The notes beneath the pieces were generated by a model, which saw nothing but the letters and a program-made list of their open reading frames with translations, was not told the DNA's origin and did not search any database. Positions 15,635-25,100 of a DNA stretch of 64,000 bases are shown here, piece after piece. The DNA comes from Clostridiales bacterium (GTDB taxonomy: Bacteria; Bacillota; Clostridia; Oscillospirales; Oscillospiraceae): the NCBI GenBank assembly GCA_004553545.1, contig SFLD01000002.1:91219-155218 (forward strand), written 5' to 3'. A program made the translations under genes and the position numbers. Each line of letters begins with the position of its first letter. Positions within the stretch are counted from its first letter, which is position 1.

Positions 15635-16837
15635 TTACTTCCCGATGATCTCCGCGGTATCCATGGCGATCATGAGCTCCTCGTTGGTGGGGACCAGGAG
15701 GACCTTGACCTTGGAATCGGCGGTGGAGAGGACGGCTTCCTTGCCGCGGACGTTGTTGGCCTGCTCGTCCAGCTTCAGGCCCAGGAACTCGAGGCCCTGG
15801 CAGACCTCGGCACGGACGCCGATGTCGTTCTCGCCCACGCCGGCGGTGAAGACCACGGCGTCCACCCCGCCCATGGCGGCGGCGTAAGCGCCGATGTACT
15901 TCTTGACCTCATAGCAGAACTTCTCCCGGGCCAGGGCGGCGCGCTCGTTGCCCTCGGCAGCGGCGGACTCCAGGTCGCGGAAGTCGGAACCCACGCCGGA
16001 GATGCCCTGCATGCCGGACTTCTTGTTGAGGACGTTCAGCATGCCGTCGATGTCCATGTCATAGCGGTGCATGAGATACTGCATGGCGCCGGCGTCCAGA
16101 TCGCCGGAGCGGGTGCCCATGGGCAGGCCGGCCAGGGGAGTGAAGCCCATGGAGGTATCCACGCTCTTACCGCCGTCCACGGCGGCGATGGAGGAGCCGT
16201 TGCCCAGGTGGCAGGTGATGATCTTCAGCTCAGAGGGGTCCTTGCCCAGCATGGCGGCGGCCCGCTGGGAGACATAGCGGTGAGAGGTGCCGTGGAAGCC
16301 GTAGCGGCGGACCTTGTCCTTCTCATAGTACTCATAGGGCAGGGCGTAGAGATAGGCCTTGGGAGGCATGGTCTGATGGAAGGCGGTGTCGAACACGCCC
16401 ACCATGGGGACGTTGGGCATGCACTTCTTGCAGGCCTCGATGCCGATGATATTGGCGGGGTTGTGGAGGGGAGCCAGGGGGATGTTGTCCTGCAGGGCCT
16501 GCATGACGGCGTCGCTGATCTCCACGGAGCAGGCGAAGGTCTCAGCGCCGTGCACCACGCGGTGACCCACAGCGTCGATCTCGTCCATGGAGGCGATGAC
16601 GCCGTTCTTGGGGTCCACCAGGGCGTCCAGCACGGCCTGGATGGCCTCGGCATGGGTGGGCATGGCCACGTCGATGGCGTCCAGCTTCTCCTTGCCCTCG
16701 ATCTGGGGCTTGTAGGTGAACTTGCCGTCGATGCCGATGCGCTCGCAGAGGCCCTTGGCCAGCAGCTCGCCGGTGGCGGGGTTCAGGAGCTGATACTTCA
16801 GGGAGGAACTGCCTGCGTTGATGACTAAGATATTCAT
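15635..16837 (-). CDS. ackA: Acetate kinase
   Basis: A 400-residue acetate kinase with the N-terminal MNILVINAGSSSLKYQL signature, HRVVHGAE, the FDTAFHQTMP segment, the HLGNGSS phosphate-binding loop and a C-terminal VFTAGVGEN. It interconverts acetyl phosphate and acetate with ATP formation, the last energy-conserving step of acetogenic fermentation. The annotated ATG (16835-16837) gives the standard N-terminus; a longer frame upstream is not coding. No pta neighbour is present. It is divergent from tmcAL. Confidence 0.97.
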   Translation of the reverse strand: MNILVINAGSSSLKYQLLNPATGELLAKGLCERIGIDGKFTYKPQIEGKEKLDAIDVAMPTHAEAIQAVLDALVDPKNGVIASMDEIDAVGHRVVHGAETFACSVEISDAVMQALQDNIPLAPLHNPANIIGIEACKKCMPNVPMVGVFDTAFHQTMPPKAYLYALPYEYYEKDKVRRYGFHGTSHRYVSQRAAAMLGKDPSELKIITCHLGNGSSIAAVDGGKSVDTSMGFTPLAGLPMGTRSGDLDAGAMQYLMHRYDMDIDGMLNVLNKKSGMQGISGVGSDFRDLESAAAEGNERAALAREKFCYEVKKYIGAYAAAMGGVDAVVFTAGVGENDIGVRAEVCQGLEFLGLKLDEQANNVRGKEAVLSTADSKVKVLLVPTNEELMIAMDTAEIIGK

Positions 16838-16951
16838 TGCTTTCGTACTCCTCTTTTCTGGCGGCCTCTTGCGCAGGCCGCTGTTTTCGTATAGAATAGA
16901 CAGGGAACGTCGAACCCGCCGGTCCATCATCCCGGCGAACACCTGTCACTT

Positions 16952-16979
16952 ATTATAGCAGGATTTCCACAGGGCGCAA
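16952..16979 (-). promoter_or_regulatory. ackA promoter
   Basis: On the minus strand, -35 TTGCGC (16974-16979) and a perfect -10 TATAAT (16952-16957) with 16-bp spacing. The leader to the ackA start is about 110 bases. Confidence 0.75.
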
Positions 16980-17032
16980 CGGCGTTTTTACCAAATTGTC
17001 ATTTTTTTGTTACCGGATCGGGGGGAATTTGC

Positions 17033-18232
17033 ATGGCGGCAGCTGGTATCATAGCAGAGTACAATCCCCTTCACCGGGGACACTGCCATCAGCTGCGGCG
17101 GATCCGGGCCCTTTTGGGGGAGGAGACGCCGGTGATCTGCGCCATGAGCGGGAACTTCGTCCAGCGGGGGGACTTCGCGCTGCTGCCCAAGCACGCCCGG
17201 GCGGAGGCCGCCGTCCGCTCTGGGGCGGACCTGGTGCTGGAGATCCCCCTCTCCTGGGCCTGCGCCCCGGCGGAGCGCTTTGCCCAGGGCGGCGTCGAGG
17301 TCCTTCAGGCCACGGGTCTTGTGACGGACCTGGTCTTCGGCAGTGAGAGCGCCGACGCCGAGGCCATCCGGACGGCGGCGGAAGCCCTGCTGAGCCCGGA
17401 TCTCCCGGAGGCCCTCCGGCGGGAACTGGCGGGGCCCCGCAGCTTCGCCGCCGCCCGGCAGCGGGCCCTGGCGTCGCTCATCGGGGAGGAGGGGGCGGAG
17501 GTCCTCTCCCGGCCCAACGATATCCTGGCGGTGGAGTACGCCAAGGCCCTTTCGCGGGAGGGAAGCGAGATCCGTCTCGTGCCCATCCTCCGGCAGGGGG
17601 CGGGCCACGACCAGGACGGCGGGGAGTACCCCTCCGCCGGGAGCATCCGGCGGATGCTCCAAGAGGGGCGGCGGACGGAGGCGCTTGCCGCCATGGCCCC
17701 CGCCATGGGGGAGATCTATGAGGCGGAGGAGGCCCGGGGCCGGGCCCCGGTCTTTGCCGCGGGCGCCCAGCGGGCCATCCTGGCCCAGCTCCGGCGGATG
17801 GAGGAGACGGACTTCCTGGCTCTGGACGCCGGAGGCGAGGGGCTGGGATACCGGCTGGCAGCTGCCGCCCGGGAGGCAGCCTCCCTGGAGGAGCTGCTGG
17901 ACCGGGCCAAGACCAAGCGCTACGCCTATGCCCGGCTCCGGCGGCTGGTCCTCTGGGCCTATCTGGGCCTTTTTCCGGAAACGCTTCCAGTCCGGGTGCC
18001 GTACCTCCGTCCCCTGGCCATGAATGCCCGGGGCCGGGCGCTCCTGGCCGCGATGCGGAAGGGAGCCGCCCTGCCCATCCTGACAAAGCCCGCCGACGTC
18101 CGGCGGCTTTCCCCCGAGGCCCAGGCGGTCTTCCGGCAGGAGGTCCTGGCCACGGACCTCTATACCCTGGCCTTTCCCGGCGAGCCCGCCCCCGGCGGGG
18201 CGGAGTGGCGGGAGGGGCCCCGGGTGCTGTGA
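17033..18232 (+). CDS. tmcAL: tRNA(Met) cytidine acetate ligase
   Basis: A 399-residue protein of the YlbM/TmcAL family. The nucleotidyltransferase motif NPLHRGH (11-17) binds ATP; MSGNFVQRGDFA and the PSAGSIRR segment are family-typical. The enzyme activates acetate with ATP and acetylates N4 of the wobble cytidine of elongator tRNA-Met. It lies back to back with ackA, an adjacency seen widely in Firmicutes, and both use acetate. The ATG follows GGGGGGA. Confidence 0.92.
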   Translation: MAAAGIIAEYNPLHRGHCHQLRRIRALLGEETPVICAMSGNFVQRGDFALLPKHARAEAAVRSGADLVLEIPLSWACAPAERFAQGGVEVLQATGLVTDLVFGSESADAEAIRTAAEALLSPDLPEALRRELAGPRSFAAARQRALASLIGEEGAEVLSRPNDILAVEYAKALSREGSEIRLVPILRQGAGHDQDGGEYPSAGSIRRMLQEGRRTEALAAMAPAMGEIYEAEEARGRAPVFAAGAQRAILAQLRRMEETDFLALDAGGEGLGYRLAAAAREAASLEELLDRAKTKRYAYARLRRLVLWAYLGLFPETLPVRVPYLRPLAMNARGRALLAAMRKGAALPILTKPADVRRLSPEAQAVFRQEVLATDLYTLAFPGEPAPGGAEWREGPRVL

Positions 18233-18265
18233 TGCCCCGGCGAACCTTGCGAAAAAGGAGTTACC

Positions 18266-19144
18266 ATGATGATGAAACGATCCATTGCCCTGCTGAGCGG
18301 CTGTCTGATGCTGCTGCTCACCGCCTGCGGCGCCAGCACCCCCATTCCGTCGGGGGCTGAGCCCGCCCCGCTCTCCCCCAGCCCCAAGGACCAGGGCGTC
18401 CGCTATCAGGCGGAGCTGGAGGAGGTGTCCGGCGAGAGCAGGGAGGGCGACATCCTGCTGCTGAGCTACCGCTACGAGGTGCCGGTGCTCCGGGCCTATG
18501 GCGAGGATGGGGCGGAGCTCCCGGAGGCGGAACTGCCGGAGCGGGCGAAGAGCGCCCTTACCACCTTCAACGAGAATTTCAGCTACTGGCGGGACGGCCA
18601 GGACGCCCAGGAGGTGGAATCCTGGGCCCGGGAGGACTACGCCTCCATGAAGGACATCCTGCCCATCTGGACGGAGGGGCGGGGCTACTCGACAGAGTTT
18701 ACCAGCGAGCTCTATGAGACGGAGGGCTTCGTCAGCGTCCGGGGGATGTACTACAGCTTCACCGGCGGAGCCCATCCCAACACCATGTATGCGGCCTGGA
18801 ACTTCGACCTGGAGAGCGGCAGCTTTGTGGAGCCCGGTTTCCTGGCGGCGGATGCCCAGGCCTTCCAGGATGCGGTGGCGGAGGAGATCATCCGCCAGGC
18901 GGACGCCGCCGCGGAGACGGAGGGCGTGGAGCCGGGGCAGTACTACTGGGAGGAGTACCGGGACATTGCCGCCAAGTGGGCGGACTATGCCGTGAACTTT
19001 GACGGAGAGGGCATGACCGTGACCTTCGCCCCCTATGAGATCGCCTGCTACGCGGCGGGAACGCAGGAATTCCGGCTGGACCGGGACTTTTTGGGACAGT
19101 ACTTAAGCGCCGAGGGGCTGCGGCTCCTGGGCTATGAGGAGTGA
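18266..19144 (+). CDS. Lipoprotein with DUF4163/DUF3298 domains
   Basis: A 292-residue secreted lipoprotein: MMMKRSIALLSGCLMLLLTAC ends in a lipobox. The body shows a DUF4163-like start and a DUF3298 domain with the diagnostic YSFTGGAHPNTMY. The domain pair occurs in RsiV-type anti-sigma factors and peptidoglycan-associated proteins, but no transmembrane anti-sigma segment is present here. Its role at the cell surface is unknown. The start follows AAAAAGGAG. Confidence 0.85.
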   Translation: MMMKRSIALLSGCLMLLLTACGASTPIPSGAEPAPLSPSPKDQGVRYQAELEEVSGESREGDILLLSYRYEVPVLRAYGEDGAELPEAELPERAKSALTTFNENFSYWRDGQDAQEVESWAREDYASMKDILPIWTEGRGYSTEFTSELYETEGFVSVRGMYYSFTGGAHPNTMYAAWNFDLESGSFVEPGFLAADAQAFQDAVAEEIIRQADAAAETEGVEPGQYYWEEYRDIAAKWADYAVNFDGEGMTVTFAPYEIACYAAGTQEFRLDRDFLGQYLSAEGLRLLGYEE

Positions 19145-19149
19145 GAAGA

Positions 19150-19656
19150 ATGGATAGGGTACAGGAGGCCATCCGGGCCATGATCGGCTGGGAGCGGGGG
19201 GAGCCCCACCGGATCCAGCACTTTCTGAAGGTCCACAGCTTCTGCCGCTATATTGGCCAGGAGGAGGGGCTGACAGGGGAGGAACTGGAGCGCCTGGAGC
19301 TGGCGGGCGTGGTGCATGACATCGGCATCCGGCCCGCGGAGGAGAAGTTCGGGAAGCACGACGGCCCTATCCAGGAGCGGGAGGGCGTGGAGCCCGCGCG
19401 GCAGCTTCTCCGGGGCATCGGCGTGGAGGAGGCGGTCGCGGAGCGCATCGCCTTTTTGGTGGGCCATCACCACACCCTCACGGGGGTGGACGGAATCGAC
19501 TGGCAGATCCTGCTGGAGGCGGACTTCCTGGTGAACAGCCAGGAGAAGGCCATGTCCCTCAGCGCCATCTGCCGGGCGGAGGAGACCTTCTTCCGGACGG
19601 AGAGCGGGAGAAAGCTGCTCCACGCCCAGTACCCCGGTCTGGACGAAGCGGAATAA
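19150..19656 (+). CDS. HD-domain phosphohydrolase
   Basis: A 168-residue HD-superfamily protein. HRIQHFLKVHSF supplies the first histidine, VVHDIGI (His56-Asp57) the HD pair, and later LVGHHHT and LLEADFLVN the remaining metal ligands. It resembles the small HD hydrolases frequent in Clostridia; the substrate is probably a nucleotide or phosphoester. The ATG at 19150 is 8 bases after GAGGAG and just past the preceding stop. Confidence 0.85.
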   Translation: MDRVQEAIRAMIGWERGEPHRIQHFLKVHSFCRYIGQEEGLTGEELERLELAGVVHDIGIRPAEEKFGKHDGPIQEREGVEPARQLLRGIGVEEAVAERIAFLVGHHHTLTGVDGIDWQILLEADFLVNSQEKAMSLSAICRAEETFFRTESGRKLLHAQYPGLDEAE

Positions 19657-19659
19657 CGG

Positions 19660-19684
19660 AAAGCCCGCCGGGAAGGCGGGCTTT
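19660..19684 (+). terminator. Terminator of the tmcAL-lipoprotein-HD unit
   Basis: A 10-bp stem (AAAGCCCGCC and complement, 5-base loop) followed by CTTTTT. Confidence 0.85.
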
Positions 19685-19710
19685 CTTTTTAGGGGTTTCG
19701 GGAAAATGAA

Positions 19711-19744
19711 CGCCGGAAGGGACAGTATCCTGTCCCTTCCGGCG
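19711..19744 (-). terminator. Terminator of the giant-protein operon
   Basis: A perfect 15-bp stem (CGCCGGAAGGGACAG and complement, loop TATC) lies 14 bases past the stop of the flavodoxin-fold gene, followed by TTCATTTTC on the minus strand. Confidence 0.75.
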
Positions 19745-19758
19745 CTCATTTTGTACAT

Positions 19759-20805
19759 TCATTCCCGGCAGAGGGTAAGGATGCGCCGGGCGAAGGCGTC
19801 CAGGCGGGCGTCGATCCCCGGGAGGGTCAGGGCCTCGCCGGAGCGGTTGGCGGTCTCCAGCAGGCAGAAGCGGGGCGGCAGCTGGAAGCCCTTGTTCATC
19901 CCCAGGGCGCTCACCAGCTGGCTCGCCACGATGTCGCCGCCGGAGTAGCCGGAGACCACGATGGCGAAGACCGCCTTCTCCTGGAAGGAGACGCTGCGGT
20001 AGAGAGCGGTAAGGCGGTTGACGCAGGCGGAGAGATTGGCGGAGAGGGCGTCGTTGTAGTTGGGGCAGAGGAGCACCAGGGCGTCGCTTTCCCGGATGGC
20101 GGGGTAGACCTCCTGGACCATGACGCCGCCGTAGAAGCAGCCGCCCTTCTCACCGAAGTGGAGGCAGGTGGTGTAGGGGCAGCCGGCGCAGTCCTCGAGA
20201 GTGCCGTTCCGGAGGCCGATGAGCTGGACGTCGCAGCGGTCATGGAGGCGGCGTTCCGTCTCCTCCCAGAGGGCCAGGGTGTTGGAGGTGGCCCGGGTGG
20301 AGGCGTGGAGGACGGTGAGCCTCGGCCGCGCTGCCTGGGGGGGCGCGTAGGAGAGGAGACGCCGGGCGGTATCCCGGATGGCCAGGGCGTAGGCCTCCTC
20401 CAGGGAGCAGGCGGCGTTGGCGGCCTGGACGTTGAAGTTCCGCAGGTCGCCGATGGCCTCCACCAGGGGACGGCCCAGCAGGGCGCAGCCGGAGAGGTTC
20501 ATGGCCAGGGCCAGCTCCCGGCCCACGGACTTCGTGTAGAGCTCGCCGGGGCCGTCGATGACGAGACCGCCCACGCAGCCCTCCAGCGCCGCAGGGTCCC
20601 GGCGGAGGGCGGAGAGCAGGGGGAAGAGCTCCGGGCAGAGACCGTCCGGCGGCAGGGAGAAGGCGGGCAGCAGCCGCATGCCGGGGCGCAGCTCCGCCGG
20701 GGAGGCGATGGTGCGGCAGGGGAGGCCCGCAAGGCCCGCGTCCAGCACCCGCTGCAGGCGGGGAGAGCGGGCGGAGGGGGGCGAATAGAGGGTCAGTTCC
20801 GGCAT
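19759..20805 (-). CDS. Flavodoxin-fold NAD(P)H-dependent oxidoreductase with N-terminal extension
   Basis: A 348-residue protein in two parts. Residues about 165-348 form an NADPH-dependent FMN-reductase/flavodoxin fold: LHASTRATSNTLALWEE is the flavin phosphate loop, followed by CAGCPYTTC and ALVLLCPNYNDALSANLSACVNRL. The N-terminal ~160 residues are a domain I do not recognise. CXXC-containing members of this group may carry an Fe-S site. It is third gene of the operon headed by the giant protein. Confidence 0.8.
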   Translation of the reverse strand: MPELTLYSPPSARSPRLQRVLDAGLAGLPCRTIASPAELRPGMRLLPAFSLPPDGLCPELFPLLSALRRDPAALEGCVGGLVIDGPGELYTKSVGRELALAMNLSGCALLGRPLVEAIGDLRNFNVQAANAACSLEEAYALAIRDTARRLLSYAPPQAARPRLTVLHASTRATSNTLALWEETERRLHDRCDVQLIGLRNGTLEDCAGCPYTTCLHFGEKGGCFYGGVMVQEVYPAIRESDALVLLCPNYNDALSANLSACVNRLTALYRSVSFQEKAVFAIVVSGYSGGDIVASQLVSALGMNKGFQLPPRFCLLETANRSGEALTLPGIDARLDAFARRILTLCRE

Positions 20806-20829
20806 GGGGACCTCCTTTCCGGGGGATCG

Positions 20830-20867
20830 TGGAGAATGGACAATTGAGAATGGACAATTGACAATTG
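20830..20867. repeat. AT-rich direct repeats (GAGAATGGACAATT type)
   Basis: Direct repeats of GAGAATGGACAATT followed by GACAATTG lie between the flavodoxin-fold and dehydrogenase-like genes, strikingly AT-rich for this region. A related stretch is at 34613-34650. Confidence 0.55.
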
Positions 20868-20878
20868 CGCTGGCGGGG

Positions 20879-22117
20879 TCACGGGATGGCGCGGAGGTGG
20901 GACTCGGCAGCTTGGAGGCGTTTCAGGAGCTGGGGCGGCAGGGGGAGGGCCTCCGTCTCGGGGCCCAGGGGGGTCAGGCGGCTGCGGCAGCCGAAGAAGA
21001 CGTCCCCCAGGGGCAGGGAGGCGCAGTGCCACTCCCCCCGGAGCAGCAGCAAAAGCTGCATGGCGCCGGAGGACACCGCCGGGGCCACGAAGGGCTTGAA
21101 GCCCAGCTCCCGGATGCGGAGGTTGGCGGAGAGGACCTCCGCCGTCAGGGCCTGGGAGAGGGCGTCGTCGTAGTGGACGATGGAGTTGGCCAGGACCAGG
21201 CCCTGGCCGTGGGGGCCGAAGCTGCGGCCTTCCGTCAGGAAGGAGGCGTAGCGGGGGTCGCGCTTGGCAAAGTACGCCGCCCGGGCGTTCATCACGCCGA
21301 GACCCAGGCCCCGGATCTGCTCGGGGAGGAGGCCCTGGTGGTCCAGGTTTCCGGCCTCGTCCCGGTTGGAGGCAAGGTACGCCGCCCGGCAGAGGGGGTC
21401 CACCGGGTCGCTCATCACCAGGAAGAGGCCCCGGAACCTTCGCTCCCGGGCCAGGCGGGCATAGTGCTCCGCCAGGGGACGGTTAGCGGCCAGCTGGGCC
21501 ATGCGCACGTCGCCCCCCGCTCCCACCGGAGGGACGGCCTTGGCGGCGGCAAAGAGGAAGACATCGCAGTCGAAGAGATGGTCCAGGTCCACAGGCTCCA
21601 CCTCCGGGAGGGCGCCGTAGTCCCAGGGCCAGGCGATCTGGCCCATCTCGGCGCACCAGCGCGCCACGGCGGCCTGGTTGACGTCGCAGATGCCGACGCT
21701 GTCGATGACATCGCCGCCCAGGAGCTTCAGGGCCGTGAGAAGGGTGCCGCCCACGTCTCCCACCGCCAGGAGGTGGAGGCGCTTCTTTCCCCCGGAGAGG
21801 GGCTGGAAGCGGAGGGCGTCCTCCCAGCGGGGATGGGCCAGGTCCACGGCCTGGAGAGTCCGGTTTTGGACGCGGTCCAGGAGGGGCTGGGGCAGGTCCG
21901 GGATCTCTCCCAGGGAATCCGGGGCAAGGAAGCGGACGTCCTCCGTCTCCGCGAAGAGCTGCCGGGGGTCCGAGGGGCAGAAGACGGCCCGGGCCCCGCC
22001 CCGGCGCAGGAGGAAGCGCTCCGGGCAGTCCGCCCCCAGGGGGAGGCGGGGCAGGGGTAGGTCCGGGATGGCCGAGAGGGCGGGAGCCCCGGCGGCCTGG
22101 TAGCAGTAGAGTTCCAT
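20879..22117 (-). CDS. Lactate/malate dehydrogenase-like protein of unknown function
   Basis: A 412-residue protein with a central region laid out like the LDH/MDH superfamily. VGDVGGTLLTAL (119-130) is the glycine-rich NAD loop, followed by an acidic strand end (ICDVN). SDPVD (236-240) stands where LDH has NPVD, LGLGVMNARA precedes, and FGPHGQG (300-306) stands where LDH has the catalytic GEHG histidine. The N-terminal 115 residues are family-specific. NAD-linked 2-hydroxyacid chemistry is a guess. The gene starts 12 bases after the giant-protein gene with its own AAAGGAG, so the two are surely co-expressed. Confidence 0.78.
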   Translation of the reverse strand: MELYCYQAAGAPALSAIPDLPLPRLPLGADCPERFLLRRGGARAVFCPSDPRQLFAETEDVRFLAPDSLGEIPDLPQPLLDRVQNRTLQAVDLAHPRWEDALRFQPLSGGKKRLHLLAVGDVGGTLLTALKLLGGDVIDSVGICDVNQAAVARWCAEMGQIAWPWDYGALPEVEPVDLDHLFDCDVFLFAAAKAVPPVGAGGDVRMAQLAANRPLAEHYARLARERRFRGLFLVMSDPVDPLCRAAYLASNRDEAGNLDHQGLLPEQIRGLGLGVMNARAAYFAKRDPRYASFLTEGRSFGPHGQGLVLANSIVHYDDALSQALTAEVLSANLRIRELGFKPFVAPAVSSGAMQLLLLLRGEWHCASLPLGDVFFGCRSRLTPLGPETEALPLPPQLLKRLQAAESHLRAIP

Positions 22118-22129
22118 GATGGTCTCCTT

Positions 22130-25100
22130 TTATTCCATGGCGTCCCGCATCCGGAGGAGCTGTTCCAGGTCGGCCTGGACGCACTCGGAGGCGGGGAGGT
22201 TGGGGTCATAGCGCAGGCTCCGCCCCTTGTCCGGGGAGAGGGGCAGCACCACGGCCTCCCCCAGGCGGGAGAGGGTGAGGCTCCGGGCAAAGCGCTCCCG
22301 GTAGACCTTCTCCAGGGCGGTGAGGATGTCCCGGCTGTTCTCCAGACAGGCTTTGGAGAAGCGGTACACCGCGTCGTGGCGGCAGTCCCGGCAGAAACGG
22401 GGCATGGCGTAGGGCAGGATCAGGTTCACCGCCGCCGTGAGGCCGGGAACGGAGGGCTCCGCCCCCTCCACGGCGTCGCCGCCGATGAAGGGGTACATGG
22501 TGGACTCCACGAACCAGGCGTGGAGGTTGGGCACGGAGTAGACGCCCTCGGCGGGGAAGCCCAGGTCCGCCATCAGGTCCCGGCCCCGGTTGCTGATGAC
22601 GCCCACCAGGACCCGGTCGATGGGCAGCTGGTACTGCCGGAGGAGGGGGGCGAGAAAACGCATCCGGCTGCCGGAGTGGAGGAGGTCATCCACCAGGATG
22701 GCGTCCCGGCGGAAGGAGCGGATCATGCGGATCTGGCTCTCCAGCGGGGCGTAGCCGGGGTAGGCGCCGATGGTGAAGGACCGGAGGTCCGGAGCGAAGA
22801 CCTTGTCCGTGTGGAGGGTCTTGGTGACGGTGTTGGGGATGACGTTGCCCCGGAGGATCTTGCCGAAGGGGACGCACATCTTGGGGCCCAGGACCCGGGG
22901 CACCGTGGGGGTCTCCGGCACGCCGTTGCACTGGGCGATGCGGCGGGAGAGGCGGTGGTAGATGAGCTCCGCGTCCAGGGAGAGGATGAGGGTGCCGGGA
23001 TACATGGCGGCGATGGCCGACTGGAAGCGGAGGTGGGCGGCGCGGACGGCGGCAAGGACCGAGGGGTCCGAGGCGAAGGGCTCTTTCAGCGTGGTGGCGA
23101 TGTTGCGGATGAGGGCCACCGGGGAGCGCATGTCCACGAGGTACGGACCGTCCGCCTCAGACTCCTCCAGGGGGAGGAAGCCGCTGCGGCGGAGGAGGTC
23201 CCGGCGCTCCGGCGCGGTCAGGAAGGCGGAAGAGACCAGGGCGCAGCCGCACTCGGCCCGCAGGGCCTGGGCCAGGGCCTCCGTGAGAAGGGCCTGGGGC
23301 AGGTCTCCCTCCTCCCGGAGGCAGACCATGCCGGAGAGCAGGCGGATGCGACCGGCGGCCCGGCGGCGGACGGCGTCCGCCGCGTCGGCGCTGCCCAGCA
23401 CGCCGTAGAGTTGGGCGGAGCCCACGTCCCGCATGCTGAGGGCGCCCAGCAGCGTCCCGCCCCGGCGGAGGAGCAGGAGGGTGTCCTCCTCCCCCAGGGG
23501 CAGGGACGCGCCCTGGGAGGCGGCGAACTCCTCCGCCTCCACCCGGAGGGCGTCGTCCGGCCGGGGGATGCAGCGGAACTCCAGGTCCCCGGCCAGGAGG
23601 ATGCGCTTATACTGGGGCTCCCGGAGATAGAGGCCGTTGCGGTAGATGAGGTCCTGGACCTTGGGGTCGATGAGGTTGGAGATGTCCCGGCCCAGGTCGA
23701 TGTTGTCCCGGATGCGGGAGGAGCTGATGTCCTCCAGATGGGTGGGGAGCTGCAGCTCCAGGACCTTGCCCCGGATGCGGGAGAGGTCGGCGTCGATGGC
23801 CTGGCCGTCGGCGTCGCTCTGGCGGCGGAAGACGATGTGGTTCATCTCCTGAACGCAGCCGGGGGAGGGGGGCAGGCGGTAGGAAGAGGCGTTGGCCACC
23901 ACGTCGCTGCCCACGGCGAGATAGAGCTCCCGCCCGGCAAAGCAGCAGCGCAGGGCCTGGAGATCGTCTGGGTTGGAGAGGTTCACCGGGAAGTCGTGGG
24001 GGAAGAGGTAGACATCGAACTCGTCCGCCACGGACATGCTGGCCAGCTGCCGCCGCACCAGGGAGGGCTGGGTCTTCTTGCTCCAGGAGAACTCGTCGAT
24101 GGCGAGATAGACCTCGAAGCCCCGGTCCCGGATGTCCTGCACGATGCCCTTGTGGGAGAGGGAGAAGGGGTCGAAGGTGCCGGGGAAGAAGGCCACCTTC
24201 TCCGGCAGGCGGAAGAGGAAGGGGCCGCACTCGATCTTATGGAGGACGATGAAGCGGTAGATCCGGGAGAGGGCCGCGGCGGTGTGGAAGAAGGTGAGCT
24301 CCGTGCCGGGGCGGTCCTGGATGAGGCAGAGAATCTTCTTGGCGGTGAGGGTGAAGAGCTCCGTCTTCTCCTCCAGCGTCAGGAGCTCCGAGGCGAAGAG
24401 ACCGTCGCCGAAGATCCGCAGGGACTCCCGGCGCTCGCTCTCCCGGTAGGAGGCAAGGCCCGTGAGGAGGAGGCCCGTCAGGTGGCGGCGGCGGGCGTCC
24501 AGGGCGGCGGCAGACTCGGAGAAGCGGCCCTTCCGGGCGCTGTAGTGGGCCAGCAGGGAGCCGATGGTGGTGAGGGCGGCGTCGGCCACGTTCTCGTTGG
24601 GGGAGGAGAGGAGCCCCTCCATCTGGGCCACCACCTCGTCCAGCTCCCGGGGGGAGAGCCAGAGGGCGAACTGGCCCAGATACTCCGGGATATACTTGGA
24701 GATCTCGCTCTGGCCGGATTCCAGGGCCTTGGAGAGCTCCACCGCGATCTCGTTGCGGCGGTCCCGGCTGAGGGAGGGAGCCATGGCCAGGAGGGATTCC
24801 CCCGCCATGCGGCGGACCACCACGTTCTCGCTGACCTTGATGAGGTTGGAGAAGTGGGTGGCGATGTGGAGGAGGTTCTGGCCCTCCGTCCGCTCCGCCT
24901 GATAGAGAAGATACTCCACGCCGATGGCCTTCAGCACCCAATGGGTGGCGGTCTTCAGGTTGTCCAGAAAGACGCTGCTGACGGCCTCGGGATCGTCCAG
25001 CAGGCGCTCCAGGCTCTCCGTGGGGAGGCCCAGCTGCCGGCGGAGCCGCAGGGCGGCGAAGCGCAGGGGGGTGCTGCCGCCCCAGAAGTCCGCCGCGGCC